From contig NC_088306.1 of the NCBI RefSeq assembly GCF_032854445.1, positions 1,738,501 through 1,802,500 of the forward strand: DNA of 64,000 bases, in the 5' to 3' direction. The stretch is from Liolophura sinensis. Its lineage: Eukaryota; Mollusca; Polyplacophora; Chitonida; Chitonidae. The notes under the pieces were generated by a model, which worked only from the letters and a program-made list of their open reading frames with translations, searched no databases and had not been told where the DNA came from. Positions 57,001-64,000 of the stretch are shown here, piece by piece (the first letter of the stretch is position 1; each line of letters starts with the position of its first letter). The position numbers were made by a program, and so were the translations under genes.

Positions 57001-58669
57001 CTGTTTTTGTCTTCATGTGTTTTTTTCCCTCTGATAAGTGTTTTATGCTGAACTAACAGAATTTCGCTTGCATCCGATAGCATCAAAAATGACCTTTTTT
57101 GTAACCCCCCGTCTTTCTCATTTAACATGTTGGATGTCACATGTGAAGTACAACCCAGACTATGTCATTCATTGTATTTGAGGACAATTTACGTACTCGT
57201 TTCATCAGAATGTCTTTTCTCTTTTTTTTTGCCTTAAGGTTTCTCTGGTATAATTACGGTGATCTTCGGTCGATATGAACTGACAGATTGTTTATACAAT
57301 CAGAAATAATACTGTAAAACAATTCTCTTCCTATTATTTCAGCTCCCTCAAAGCCTTCTCCTGGCAGATCACAGCTGACACAGAAAACCAAGACGACCCC
57401 AGATCGTAAAAAACAGGAGAAAGAGAAAGTGGAGAGGACAAAGAGGTAAGGGGAGATAACCGTGTGTATCCAGCTTTTTCATGTCAAATTTTAGGAAAGT
57501 TATCACAGGCACTTTGGTTTCCATAAAACTGGCTGTTAGTTAAAAATTCCGGAGGACAGCATTTAACAACAATCAGATAAATAATGCATGTGTTTACATA
57601 AATTCTTAACCTTGTTACTACATTGAGAAAACTACATTGATTGGATTGGCCAGTGTCATGGCGTCTCAATGAGTATAATATTATCAGTCAACACAAAATA
57701 ATGCCATCAGAATATGCTTGAATAAAAATGTTGTGGACTTGTGAAGCGATTGAAGAACTACAGTATGTCATGTGCATTGTGTGCTGACCACTGTGGTGTT
57801 TGCTGATCACTACTTACTGATTCTCTGTGAAAGTTTTGAGGCCTTCTCATTGGTCAGGTTGTACAATCAGCTGGAGGAAGTGAAGGAGAGAAACCTCATA
57901 AAAGAGAGAGAAAAACAGTACGCCGCTAACAGAGACAAAGCCAAACAGTATCACAAGGTATGCACCAAAACCTCAACTACAAGTGGCTCTGGATCCCATT
58001 GTTCTAGGTTGTCCCTGTACCGAGAATTATGGTCTACCGTATTTCACCTTAAGTTTGGCGTATAAAACTATAAAGCTGCTGTTTTCAGGAGCACATAAAG
58101 GCCTTAAAATGATACTTCTGATATCAACATTGTTTTTGATAAGAAATTTATCAAACTTTACAAAATTTTTTTAATTTTATTCTTCAGATAAATCCCCATA
58201 TACCTCAACACACTGTTAACACGTTTTTCTGAGCATTGGTATTAAATAGAAATTATTTCTGCACACATGTGAAGCTGAGCTGTAAATTCAAGTTATTTTA
58301 AAGTTCATACAAAAGGTCTCAAATGTTGTTATAAAATTGGATGAATAAGTCAGAATCAAGCAATATGTGTCACCTGAAATGTGCCAAACCCCTCGTGAAA
58401 TACGGTACCTGTGTATAGCTGGCTGTGAACATGTTGGCTATCTTAAAAGTATTCATTTCTCCTCCTGGATCATGTCTTTTGCTTTGTGCACTGGACCATA
58501 TAGTTCTTTAATTGTTAGAGATCCAACATGGCCGCAAGTACATGTAGATGTGAGGTATACAGCAATAGTTTTACACATTTGTAGTGTATATTACTGTAAC
58601 TGTAAGATTTTTTTATTTTTGCAGAAAATGCAAGAAAACCTGAAGAAGAAGAGAGCATCAAAGAAATGA
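34930..58669 (+). CDS. CEP295: CEP295 (KIAA1731/Ana1-type) centriole protein, 21 coding exons
   Basis: CEP295 acts at the proximal centriole: it is needed to turn new centrioles into centrosomes and helps recruit CEP152 and CEP192; the fly protein Ana1 bridges CEP135 and Asterless. The phase-consistent exons give about 2000 aa (human about 2600). The N-terminus, MKSKHAKGIRCNGYRLSPNE, aligns with human MKRK...LRLSPNEEA, and is followed by a basic helix KRRKLRLLQVRE. Residues 169-177 contain the conserved run SLPPPPPDP. The C-terminus is the ALMS motif shared with ALMS1 (LYNQLEEVKERN...). The middle is low-complexity, Ser/Thr-rich and poorly conserved. The first ATG in frame after the acceptor at 34884 is 34930. 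Shares a divergent promoter region with SMCO4. The human middle part has a longer array of repeats than is seen here. Confidence 0.95.
36190..36900. mobile_element. Inverted-repeat element with internal duplication in CEP295 intron 3
   Basis: Left end: (GAGT)n then GTGCTTGGGGTTTAACATCG, TACTTAACAATTTTTCAGTC. Right end, reverse-complemented: (AATG)n then ATGCTTGGGGTTTAACGTTG, TACTTCATAATTTTTCACG. The arms are about 45 bp. The interior contains a 122-bp direct duplication (from 36485 and from 36607, GGGTGCACTGGTGCAACCAG). No transposase frame is seen. A solo end of the same family lies at 44763-44815. The end sequence is one I associate with mollusc repeats, from memory. Confidence 0.7.
37500..37642 (+). 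mobile_element. 5'-truncated, diverged SINE (family A)
   Basis: CTACAGATGGTCATTTGGTT, CTCACCACAATGTTGGCCAC and CATATAAGAAGTGAAATATT retain the core and tail blocks with many substitutions. It ends 27 bp before CEP295 exon 5. Confidence 0.7.
38135..38335 (+). repeat. Dispersed repeat, copy 2
   Basis: Same unrecognised repeat as at 1590-1790, same orientation. Shared strings include AAGAAACTATTCCTGCTACA, GAGTATGTTG-TCAT and GCAGACCAGATGTCC. It lies in the CEP295 intron between exons 5 and 6. Confidence 0.7.
38340..38575 (+). mobile_element. Second SINE-like family (family B) in CEP295 intron
   Basis: ACATGTTGTGCATATATGTA, CGTCACAGGTGGGAAAATTC and AATTGCCAAAGGTCAGTGGC form the head side. The tail reads CCCAATCAGATAAATAAATA. 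This is the least truncated copy of the family in the window. Confidence 0.6.
40265..41045. repeat. 24-bp minisatellite starting at the CEP295 exon 8 donor
   Basis: Unit GGTAACCCCGTGAGGGAGAA with AACA, about 30 copies, with a common variant ATAACCCAGTCAGGGAGAAA. The array begins at the exon-intron border (AAACAG|GTAAACC) and the unit resembles that border. Because 24 is a multiple of three, open frames arise on both strands (up to 227 codons on the minus strand) and are by-products. Confidence 0.96.
42893..43542 (-). mobile_element. PIF/Harbinger DNA transposon remnant, 650 bp, intact ends
   Basis: The termini are AGCTGAGATTCC and, inverted, GGAATCTCAGCT, with a 3-bp TAA duplication on each side (42890-42892 and 43543-43545), as in PIF/Harbinger insertions. 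Behind each end are clustered TACGCGG/TATGCGG motifs. On the minus strand, a frame within 43393-43220 contains RKHRWWVHSILRQRAQQGAF and the next part, in another frame (43221-43150), contains LQLDGEKFQQYFRLTREQF. Together they resemble the N-terminal part of Harbinger/HARBI1-type transposases, but a frameshift separates them and the catalytic DDE part is absent. It is a deletion derivative, not an active copy. It lies in CEP295 intron 10. Confidence 0.87.
43590..44075. repeat. 35-bp tandem array with 105-bp higher-order period
   Basis: Base unit about CATGTGGTTGTATGTACATG with TTCCTGACACAACTT. Three slightly different 35-bp units form a 105-bp block repeated from 43706, 43811, 43916 and 44021. 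The array ends only about 35 bp before CEP295 exon 11, so it makes up most of that acceptor's upstream region. Frames on both strands are by-products. Confidence 0.93.
44110..47823 (+). CDS. CEP295: CEP295 exons 11-14 (residues 327-543)
   Basis: Exons: 44110-44340, 45215-45391, 47074-47264 and 47771-47823. Exon 11 is acidic and Pro/Ser-rich (QPLPPPPRSE). Exon 12 holds a conserved block, TVLKKLLNQIKNQRDDW, aligning with human 'KVLFKKLLNKIRSQKSLW'. Exon 13 is low-complexity. Exon 14 begins after TTGTCAGCAG, a NAGNAG tandem acceptor, so transcripts may include or omit one Gln. Exon 14 ends ATACA|GTAAGT in phase 2. Confidence 0.9.
44763..44815. repeat. Solo end of the inverted-repeat family seen at 36190-36900
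   Basis: (GAGT)5 followed by GATTGGGGTTTAATGTCATA and CTTAATC. It matches the left end of the 36190 element; no right end follows. Confidence 0.6.
44830..45094 (-). mobile_element. Full-length but diverged SINE (family A) in CEP295 intron 11
   Basis: The minus-strand head (GGGGGCCTAACTGGCCTGGT), B-box region (GTGAGTTCATGTCCAGCGC), core and tail are all present with many changes, so this is an old copy. It lies 120 bp before exon 12. Confidence 0.8.
45483..46975. repeat. 51-bp minisatellite, about 29 copies, in CEP295 intron 12
   Basis: Unit GATCTCTAACACTGTAATGT, TAATAGTTAGGCAAGTAGCC, CTACAATGTCT. Several units share an 8-bp deletion (TAATAGGCAAG). The unit is 17 codons long, so 226-codon and 218-codon frames appear on opposite strands; neither is a gene. 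It begins about 90 bp past exon 12 and ends about 100 bp before exon 13. Confidence 0.97.
47462..47566 (+). mobile_element. Short SINE (family A) 3' fragment
   Basis: TTTACAGGTCATGGATTTCC, CCCAGGCTCTGCTCGGTTTC and GTACGGCGTAAAAACAAATA. The TATAAGTGAAATATTCTTG block is deleted. Confidence 0.7.
48486..50271 (+). CDS. CEP295: CEP295 exon 15, large central exon (residues 544-1139)
   Basis: A 1786-bp exon between TTTACAG (48485) and TCTCAG|GTGAGC (50271). It starts with KKAALEEKLRQYAV and a short Gln run (CAA/CAG codons, 48529-48563). It includes the conserved segment HVRRIREYQQRLLERHKSW (about 48900-48957), which aligns with human 'HRQMIRNYQHQLLQQNRLHRQS', and a second helix, LYFEKRQRQLTQQLEEIQN. 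In between are long disordered Pro/Ser/Asn-rich stretches. The frame stays open 225 bp past the donor, so intron retention would extend the protein by 75 residues. Confidence 0.93.
50430..51431. repeat. 41-bp minisatellite, about 24 copies, in CEP295 intron 15
   Basis: Unit AATAACAATGTCAGCTTACA, TCAGTGCCCTCTACCTGCTC, G. Variants alternate ACAATG/ACATTG/ACGTTG and CATCAG/CATCTG in blocks, so multi-unit duplications built the array. It fills almost the whole intron between exons 15 and 16. Confidence 0.96.
51599..51668 (+). CDS. CEP295: CEP295 exon 16, small exon with a weak donor
   Basis: Acceptor GTTTGCAG at 51598 is good. The frame RISMLPPPGYEDVTRIRDG follows exon 15 in phase 0. Exon 17 needs an incoming phase of 1. 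The two GT sites that give this, GATG|GTTTGG (51650s) and GATG|GTTTGT (51668), are both poor donors; the second was chosen because the joined product stays acidic and open. An unseen further exon between 51670 and 52490 is also possible. Confidence 0.6.
52030..52285 (+). mobile_element. Near full-length, diverged SINE (family A) in CEP295 intron 16
   Basis: Head TGGGCCTCCATGCAAGCACA with disrupted A-box, then TTGTGAGTTTATGTCCAGCT, CATGCTGGCTTCCTCACTGG and AATATTCTTGAGTACAGTGT. It lies 200 bp before exon 17. Confidence 0.8.
52491..54325 (+). CDS. CEP295: CEP295 exon 17, large Ser/Thr-rich exon (residues 1163-1774)
   Basis: An 1835-bp exon from TTTGTAG|ATTTTGAAG to GATAAG|GTGAGA. It begins FEEGYEPFATGLVLRKSDD and is then disordered and rich in Ser, Thr, Glu and Gln, so probably a phosphorylation-prone linker. 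A short motif, E-V/L/I-T-Q-Y/F-S, recurs at residues 1281, 1338, 1395 and 1458, with weaker versions near 1306, 1554 and 1589. The end (LALDLHKWKEYLQLGSP) is again helical. No counterpart to this motif series is known to me in vertebrate CEP295. Confidence 0.92.
54485..55100. repeat. 29-bp minisatellite, about 21 copies, in CEP295 intron 17
   Basis: Unit CAGTGTACACATTGTATGTG and GTTATGTGA, with 28-bp variants (CAGTGTAACATCG). It starts about 160 bp after exon 17. Confidence 0.95.
55785..58669 (+). CDS. CEP295: CEP295 exons 18-22 with C-terminal ALMS motif (residues 1775-2000)
   Basis: Exons: 55785-56004, 56758-56970, 57343-57445, 57858-57957 and 58625-58669 (stop TGA 58667-58669). Exon 18 carries GIMEEAELTLVSSASIT, nearly the same as human 'GIMEEPELTLVSTTDTS'. 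Exons 19-22 form the ALMS motif: LQDAFLAKKKGFATASEKR, then LYNQLEEVKERN and NRDKAKQYHKKMQENLKKKR. The acceptor of exon 18 is doubled (GTTAG at 55784 and CGCAG at 55790), both in phase, giving an optional two-residue difference. In ALMS1 and CEP295 this motif targets the centriole. Confidence 0.94.
56458..56697 (-). mobile_element. SINE (family A) 60 bp upstream of CEP295 exon 19
   Basis: Tail (TTTATTTATTTCATTGATGT), core (CCAGCATTATGGTGGGTTGA) and head up to AATGACCCAGGAGTCTCTCA are present on the minus strand. The 5' end of the head (GGCCTCCGTGGCTCAG) is missing. The exon acceptor follows 60 bp downstream, so the branch point may lie just outside or at the edge of the SINE. Confidence 0.88.
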
Positions 58670-59890
58670 ATTTCAGCATGTAATACAAGACCATGAAAAA
58701 AAAAATCCTTCCTGTTTTAAATGTTAATAGTGCTTTTATTAAACAAGATATGAGATCACACATCGAGTAGTGTAACACCAATCATCATCAAGGATATCGC
58801 CACTCTTCAAAACCACCTCTCTGGCTCATTTACCAATGTGTTATTGCCGCAGGTGATTGCCCCGGCATCTAAATCACAGACTTCATTCCACCTGCAGATG
58901 GTATTTGTGTTGGTGTTGAAAGGTACCTAGCATTCATGTTTCATTCTTGTCACTTTTCCACTGTTATCTTACTTATGTTGTCTTAAGAAAACACTAAACT
59001 TACAAAATTCAAACGTGAGGATTGCCTAGGATCAAACTGCCCACAGCCATTGCTCAGTTGACAGCGTCTGCTACCTCTAGCAGAGCAGGGATTAACAGAG
59101 TTGTGATAATCCAGGAAGCAGTGTCAGAATCATTAGTCTATGAATGGTGATTACGGGAAGTTATCTCTTTTATAAACTGAAACAGTACATAAATGATGCC
59201 TGTGTACTTTGTATTGACGAATGCTAAAAAAAAAAAAAAATAGACTTATTTGCACCTAAGTACCAGTCAGTAGTTCCAAGACACCCGTGTGTCAGGAGAT
59301 CAAGAGGTCGACACTTGTCAAGTGTCTACTGTAAGAGATGTTCAGCTATGTTAACTCAGAGAATGCAGTATCGAAATTTTTCAGGACTAAATAACTGCAT
59401 GCATGCTTGAGGTTTAACCCTTGAATAATTCTACAAGCGTATATACTGCCCAATTTGCAAGGTAATTAGGCCAACTGGTAAAATGTAAATTTATGTGTGT
59501 AAAATTGATCAGTTACCATTTGTTGTATTTACATAAGGTCTTTACAGATAACAAGTTTATGGAGGCTTGCACGAACATGTATATATGTACAGGGACCAGT
59601 TTTGAATGAGCTGATTTACTAATTGTAATTACAAAGGGTAACAGCTGTTACTTACATCTATTACTCTTTAAGTGTAAGTAACATGATTAGTCTAACCTGA
59701 GTATTACAAAGAACCATTACTTTCTGTAATGAATGGGTCATATCACGTTTCTGTAACACAGAAGAAATATACGTTGATACATTTTGCCATGTACTCTCAA
59801 AGTAATTTATTGTACAAATGTACATACAAATATGTTACCTTCTATCTATTTATTTTGCTAACAATAAATCTGTGCTGTTATATTATGTAA
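58670..59890 (+). other. CEP295: Probable CEP295 3' UTR
   Basis: Directly follows the CEP295 stop without convincing splice sites. ACAATAAATCTGTGCTG with AATAAA at 59863-59868 is a good polyadenylation signal candidate and would give a 3' UTR of about 1.2 kb. It contains no repeat array. Confidence 0.5.
59863..59868 (+). terminator. CEP295: Candidate polyadenylation signal of CEP295
   Basis: AATAAA followed by TCTGTGCTGTTATATTATGT, a U/GU-rich downstream context. First canonical hexamer on the plus strand after the stop that has such a context. Confidence 0.45.
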
Positions 59891-59924
59891 GTTGTCATGT
59901 TATTTATCTCATGCAAGCCATAAT

Positions 59925-60060
59925 CTAGAGACATATACGATGGTGGTCAAATTTAGTAGGAAAGTGCCTGGGGAAAACCACTGACCTTTGGCAAGTTTCT
60001 TGCATAGCTTCCACATATGCACACCAAATTGGTGGAAAACAGGTGATCTTCAATGAATGT
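59925..60060 (-). mobile_element. Fragment of the second SINE-like family (family B), inverted
   Basis: GTGCCTGGGGAAAACCACTG, ACCTTTGGCAAGTTTCTTGC is the reverse complement of the GCCAAAGGTCAGTGGTTT block seen in the other copies. Old and incomplete. Confidence 0.5.
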
Positions 60061-60189
60061 TGAAGAGAGCAAACAAATTTATTTGTCTTTGGCTGGGTTT
60101 GAACCCATACCTAATGTTTTATAGTGAAAGGCAAACTCAAGTTCTCATAACATTACAAGCGTACATGTACAACATTTACCACTGGTCGT

Positions 60190-63100
60190 GATGTTTCACC
60201 TTCAATATGTACGACATGTATCAGTGATAGTGATATTCCACCTTCAGTATGTACGACATGTATCAGTGGTAGTGATGTTCCACCTTCAGTATGTATGACA
60301 TGTATCAGTGGTAGTGATGTTCCACCTTCAGTATGTGTGACGTATCAGTGGTAGTGATGTTCCACCTTCAATATGTACGACATGTATCAGTGGTAGTGAT
60401 GTTCCACCTTCAGTATGTACGACATGTATCAGTGGTAGTGATGTTCCACCTTCAGTATGTACGACATGTATCAATGGTAGTGATGTTCCACCTTCAGTAT
60501 GTGTGACATGTATCAGTGGTAGTGATGTTTCACCTTCAGTATATGTGACATGTATCAGTGGTAGTGATATTCCACCTTCAGTATGCACGACATGTATCAG
60601 TGGTAGTGATGTTCCACCTTCAGTATATGTGACATGTATCAGTGGTAGTGATATTCCACCTTCAGTATGCACGACATGTATCAGTGGTAGTGATGTTCCA
60701 CCTTCAGTATGTGTGACATGTATCAGTGGTAGTGATGTTCCACCTTCAGTATGTGTGACATGTATCAGTGGTAGTGATGTTCCACCTTCAGTATGTGTGA
60801 TATGTATCAGTGGTAGTGATGTTCCACCTTCAGTATGTACGACATGTATCAGTGGTAGTGATGTTCCACCTTCAGTATGTACATGTATCAGTGGTAGTGA
60901 TGTTCCACCTTCAGTATGTACGACATGTATCGGTGGTAGTGATGTTCCACCTTTAGTATGTACGACATGTATCAATGGTAGTGATGTTCCACCTTCAGTA
61001 TGTGTGACATGTATCAGTGGTAGTGATGTTCCACCTTCAGTATGTGTGATATGTATCAGTGGTAGTGATGTTCCACCTTCAGTATGTACGACATGTATCA
61101 GTGGTAGTCATGTTCCACCTTCAGTATGTACGACATGTATCAGTGGTAGTGATGTTCCACCTTCAGTATGTACGACATGTATCAGTGGTAGTGATATTCC
61201 ACCTTCAGCATGTACGACATGTATCAATGGTAGTGATGTTCCACCTTCAGTATGTGTGACATGTATCAGTGGTAGTGATGTTTCACCTTCAGTATATGTG
61301 ACATGTATCAGTGGTAGTGATGTTCCACCTTCAGCATGTGCGACATGTATCAGTGGTAGTGATGTTCCACCTTCAGTATGTATGACATGTATCGGTGGTA
61401 GTGATGTTCCACCTTCAGTATGTACGACATGTATCAGTGGTAGTGATGTTCCACCTTCAGTATGTACGACATGCATCAGTGGTAGTGATGTTCCACCTTC
61501 AGTATGTACGACATGTATCAATGGTAGTGATGTTCCACCTTCAGTATGTGTGACACGTATCAGTGGTAGTGATGTTCCACCTTCAGTATGTGTGACATGT
61601 ATCAGTGGTAGTGATGTTCCACCTTCAGTATGTACGACATGTATCAGTGGTAGTGATGTTCCACCTTCAGTATGTACAACATGTATCAGTGGTAGTGATG
61701 TTCCACCTTCAGTATGTACGACATGTATCAGTGGTAGTGATGTTCCACCTTCAGTATGTACGACATGTATCAGTGGTAGTGATGTTCCACCTTCAGTATG
61801 TGTGACATGTATCAATGGTAGTGATGTTCCACCTTCAGTATGTGTGACATGTATCAGTGGTAGTGATGTTCCACCTTCAGTATGTACGACATGTATCAGT
61901 GGTAGTGATGTTCCACCTTGAGTATGTACATGTATCAGTGGTAGTGATGTTCCACCTTCAGTATGTGTGACATGTATCAGTGGTAGTGATGTTTCACCTT
62001 CAGTATATGTGACATGTATCAGTGGTAGTGATGTTCCACCTTCAGAATGTACGACATGTATCAGTGGTAGTGATGTTCCACCTTCAGTGTGTACGACATG
62101 CATCAGTGGTAGTGATGTTCCACCTTCAGTATGTGTGATGTATCAGTGGTAGTGATGTTCCACCTTCAGTATATGTGTCATGTATCAGTGGTAGTGATAT
62201 TCCACCTTCAGTATGCACGACATGTATCAATGGTAGTGATGTTCCACCTTCAGTATGTGTGACATGTATCGGTGGTAGTGATGTTCCACCTTCAGTATGT
62301 GTGACATGTATCAGTGGTAGTGATGTTCCACCTTCAGTATGTACAACATGTATCAGTGGTAGTGATGTTTCATCTTCAGTATGTACAACATGTATCAGTG
62401 GTAGTGATGTTCCACCTTCAGTATGTATGACATGTATCAGTGGTAGTGATGTTCCACCTTCAGTATGTACAACATGTATCAGTGGTAGTGATGTTCCACC
62501 TTCAGTATGTGTGACATGTATCAGTGGTAGTGATGTTCCACCTTCAGTATGTGTGACATGTATCAGTGGTAGTGATGTTCCACCTTGAGTATGTGTGACA
62601 TGTATCAGTGGTAGTGATATTCCACCTTCAGTATGTACATGTATCAGTGGTAGTGATGTTCCACCTTTAGTATGTACAACCTGTATCAGTGGTAGCGATG
62701 TTCCACCTTCAGTATGTACGACATGTATCAGTGGTAGTGATGTTCCACCTTCAGTATGTGTGACATGTATCAGTGGTAGTGATGTTCCACCTTCAGTATG
62801 TACGACATGTATCAGTGGTAGTCATGTTTCACCTTCAGTATGTACGACATGTATCAGTGGTAGTGATGTTCCACCTTCAGTATGTACGACATGCATCAGT
62901 GGTAGTGATGTTCCACCTTCAGTATGTGCGACATGTATCAGTGGTAGTGATGTTCCACCTTCAGTATGTACGACATGTATCAGTGGTAGTGATGTTCCAC
63001 CTTCAGTATGTGCGACATGTATCAGTGGTAGTGATGTTCCACCTTCAGTATGTGCGACATGTATCAGTGGTAGTGATGTTCCACCTTCAGTATGTACGAC

Positions 63101-63262
63101 ATGTATCAGTGGTAGTGATGTTCCACCTTCAGTAAGTGTGACATGTATCAGTGGTAGTGATGTTCCACCTTCAGTATGCCAACATGTATCAGTGGTAGTG
63201 ATGTTTCATCTTCAGTATGTACAACATGTATCAGTGGTAGTGATGTTCCACCTTCAGTGATG
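60190..63262. repeat. 42-bp minisatellite, about 73 copies, 3.1 kb
   Basis: Unit TCAGTGGTAGTGATGTTCCA, CCTTCAGTATGTACGACATG, TA. The variable dinucleotide TAC/TGT before GACATG and rare variants (TTTCACC, ATATTCC, CATGT) mark sub-blocks. Three frames stay open because the unit is 14 codons: a Cys/Ser/Pro frame on the plus strand (up to 472 codons), a Val/His frame in another plus frame and a His/Thr/Gly frame on the minus strand. With no start context, splice sites or flanking coding sequence, I treat all as non-coding. Confidence 0.97.
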
Positions 63263-64000
63263 TTCTTCCTTGGTGTAGGAAGCATTATGGCTTGTACAGC
63301 CATTGCTGTACCTTTTTTCAGCAAAAAAAAAAGGAAAATACAAATCACAATTAAAGTGGAATAAATTTAATGGCAGCTCAACAAAATGAAGGCCCATGCA
63401 CACACGTGCACTGTAGACTGTGAAGCTCATAAAACTAATTTGCATCTATGAAGAATACAAAGCAGGACATCCCAAATCATGGCCTTTTGTGCTGAGATAG
63501 TCAACCAATGGCGTTACCACTTTGAAATTGCTTTCGACTTGCCTGCTTGAAGTTGGTGCCAGCTAAGACCTTTCCACGGGTTCAGCCATGACTTCAAGGA
63601 GTTTCGTAAGATAAAGGGCCATGTGTTGCAATTTACTGTGGACTGATAAAATTTTGTATGTTTTCTGCATGTATTTATTGGCTTTCAGAGAGACGTACAC
63701 TTTCTCCATACTCCGTTCAGTGTCACATATCGTGTATACATAGCTAAAGATGCTTTATTATAGTCCTGTCAGTTACATACTATATAAGGCATATATAAAC
63801 AGGTGTTTTAAACACCAGCCCCGGTTGTTCCAAAGTGTATTTGTTGATACCAGTACTAAGCTTTATTACATACATGTATGTAATCAGTACAATTGTAAAT
63901 AAATCAAATGGCACAGCAGCATATTTAATTCATATTTAACATGCTGATGTGCAATAATGTTTCGGCCAAGTATGAACTTATGAACCGGTTTGTACATGTG
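63263..64000. other. Unique sequence after the 42-bp array, no gene recognised
   Basis: AT-rich, with no convincing frame. It could be the 3' UTR of, or spacer before, a gene beyond the window. A perfect ACATACATGTATGT palindrome is present near 63870; such TACATGTA strings are common throughout the window. Confidence 0.45.

Noticed and set aside
60503-61921. 472-codon Cys/Ser/Pro-repeat frame on the plus strand
   Set aside because: Pure product of a 42-bp tandem unit; other frames on both strands are equally open, and there is no promoter, splice or unique coding flank.
61108-62103. 331-codon His/Thr/Gly-repeat frame on the minus strand
   Set aside because: Same 42-bp array read on the other strand.

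Overview
This is nuclear DNA of an invertebrate animal, most likely a mollusc. The genes have many introns with GT-AG borders. The proteins are clearly animal centrosome and endosome proteins. The background is AT-rich and scattered with one tRNA-derived SINE family whose core (CCAGCATTATGGTGGGAGGA) resembles SINEs I associate with molluscs and other lophotrochozoans. The phylum call is inference and I do not name a species.

Layout. 1-3902: no gene recognised; nested and truncated SINEs. 3903-22061: CEP63/DEUP1 homologue on the minus strand, 17 coding exons joined in phase to 768 codons, with a 75-bp array just beyond its stop, a 3.1-kb array of 77-bp units in its last intron and a 131-bp array in another intron. 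22062-23798: divergent interval with a hairpin-forming inverted-repeat element, a perfect 12-bp-arm palindrome and two ETS-type motifs. 23799-27378: COMMD2, plus strand, 5 exons, 199 aa. 27717-28300: 62-bp array. 30947-31156: SMCO4 homologue, minus strand, 57 aa in a single coding exon. About 31760-32343: shared 5' region of SMCO4 and CEP295. 34930-58669: CEP295, plus strand, 21 coding exons, about 2000 aa, ending in an ALMS motif; its introns hold five minisatellites, a PIF/Harbinger remnant with intact ends and a second inverted-repeat element. 60190-63262: about 73 copies of a 42-bp unit. 63263-64000: no gene recognised.

How the genes relate. CEP63 and CEP295 both act in building the proximal centriole and both converge on recruitment of CEP152: CEP63 binds it directly, and CEP295 (fly Ana1) works in the CEP135-CEP295-CEP152 axis of centriole-to-centrosome conversion. 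COMMD2 belongs to the Commander endosomal recycling complex. SMCO4 is a small membrane protein of unknown role. From memory, human 11q21 carries DEUP1 (the CEP63 paralogue), SMCO4 and CEP295 next to each other, so this window appears to preserve an ancestral animal gene neighbourhood. That is the most interesting result here.

Limits: all exon borders were read by eye from reading frame, phase and splice dinucleotides. UTRs, transcription starts and polyadenylation sites are tentative. I saw no CRISPR array, rRNA or functional tRNA gene.
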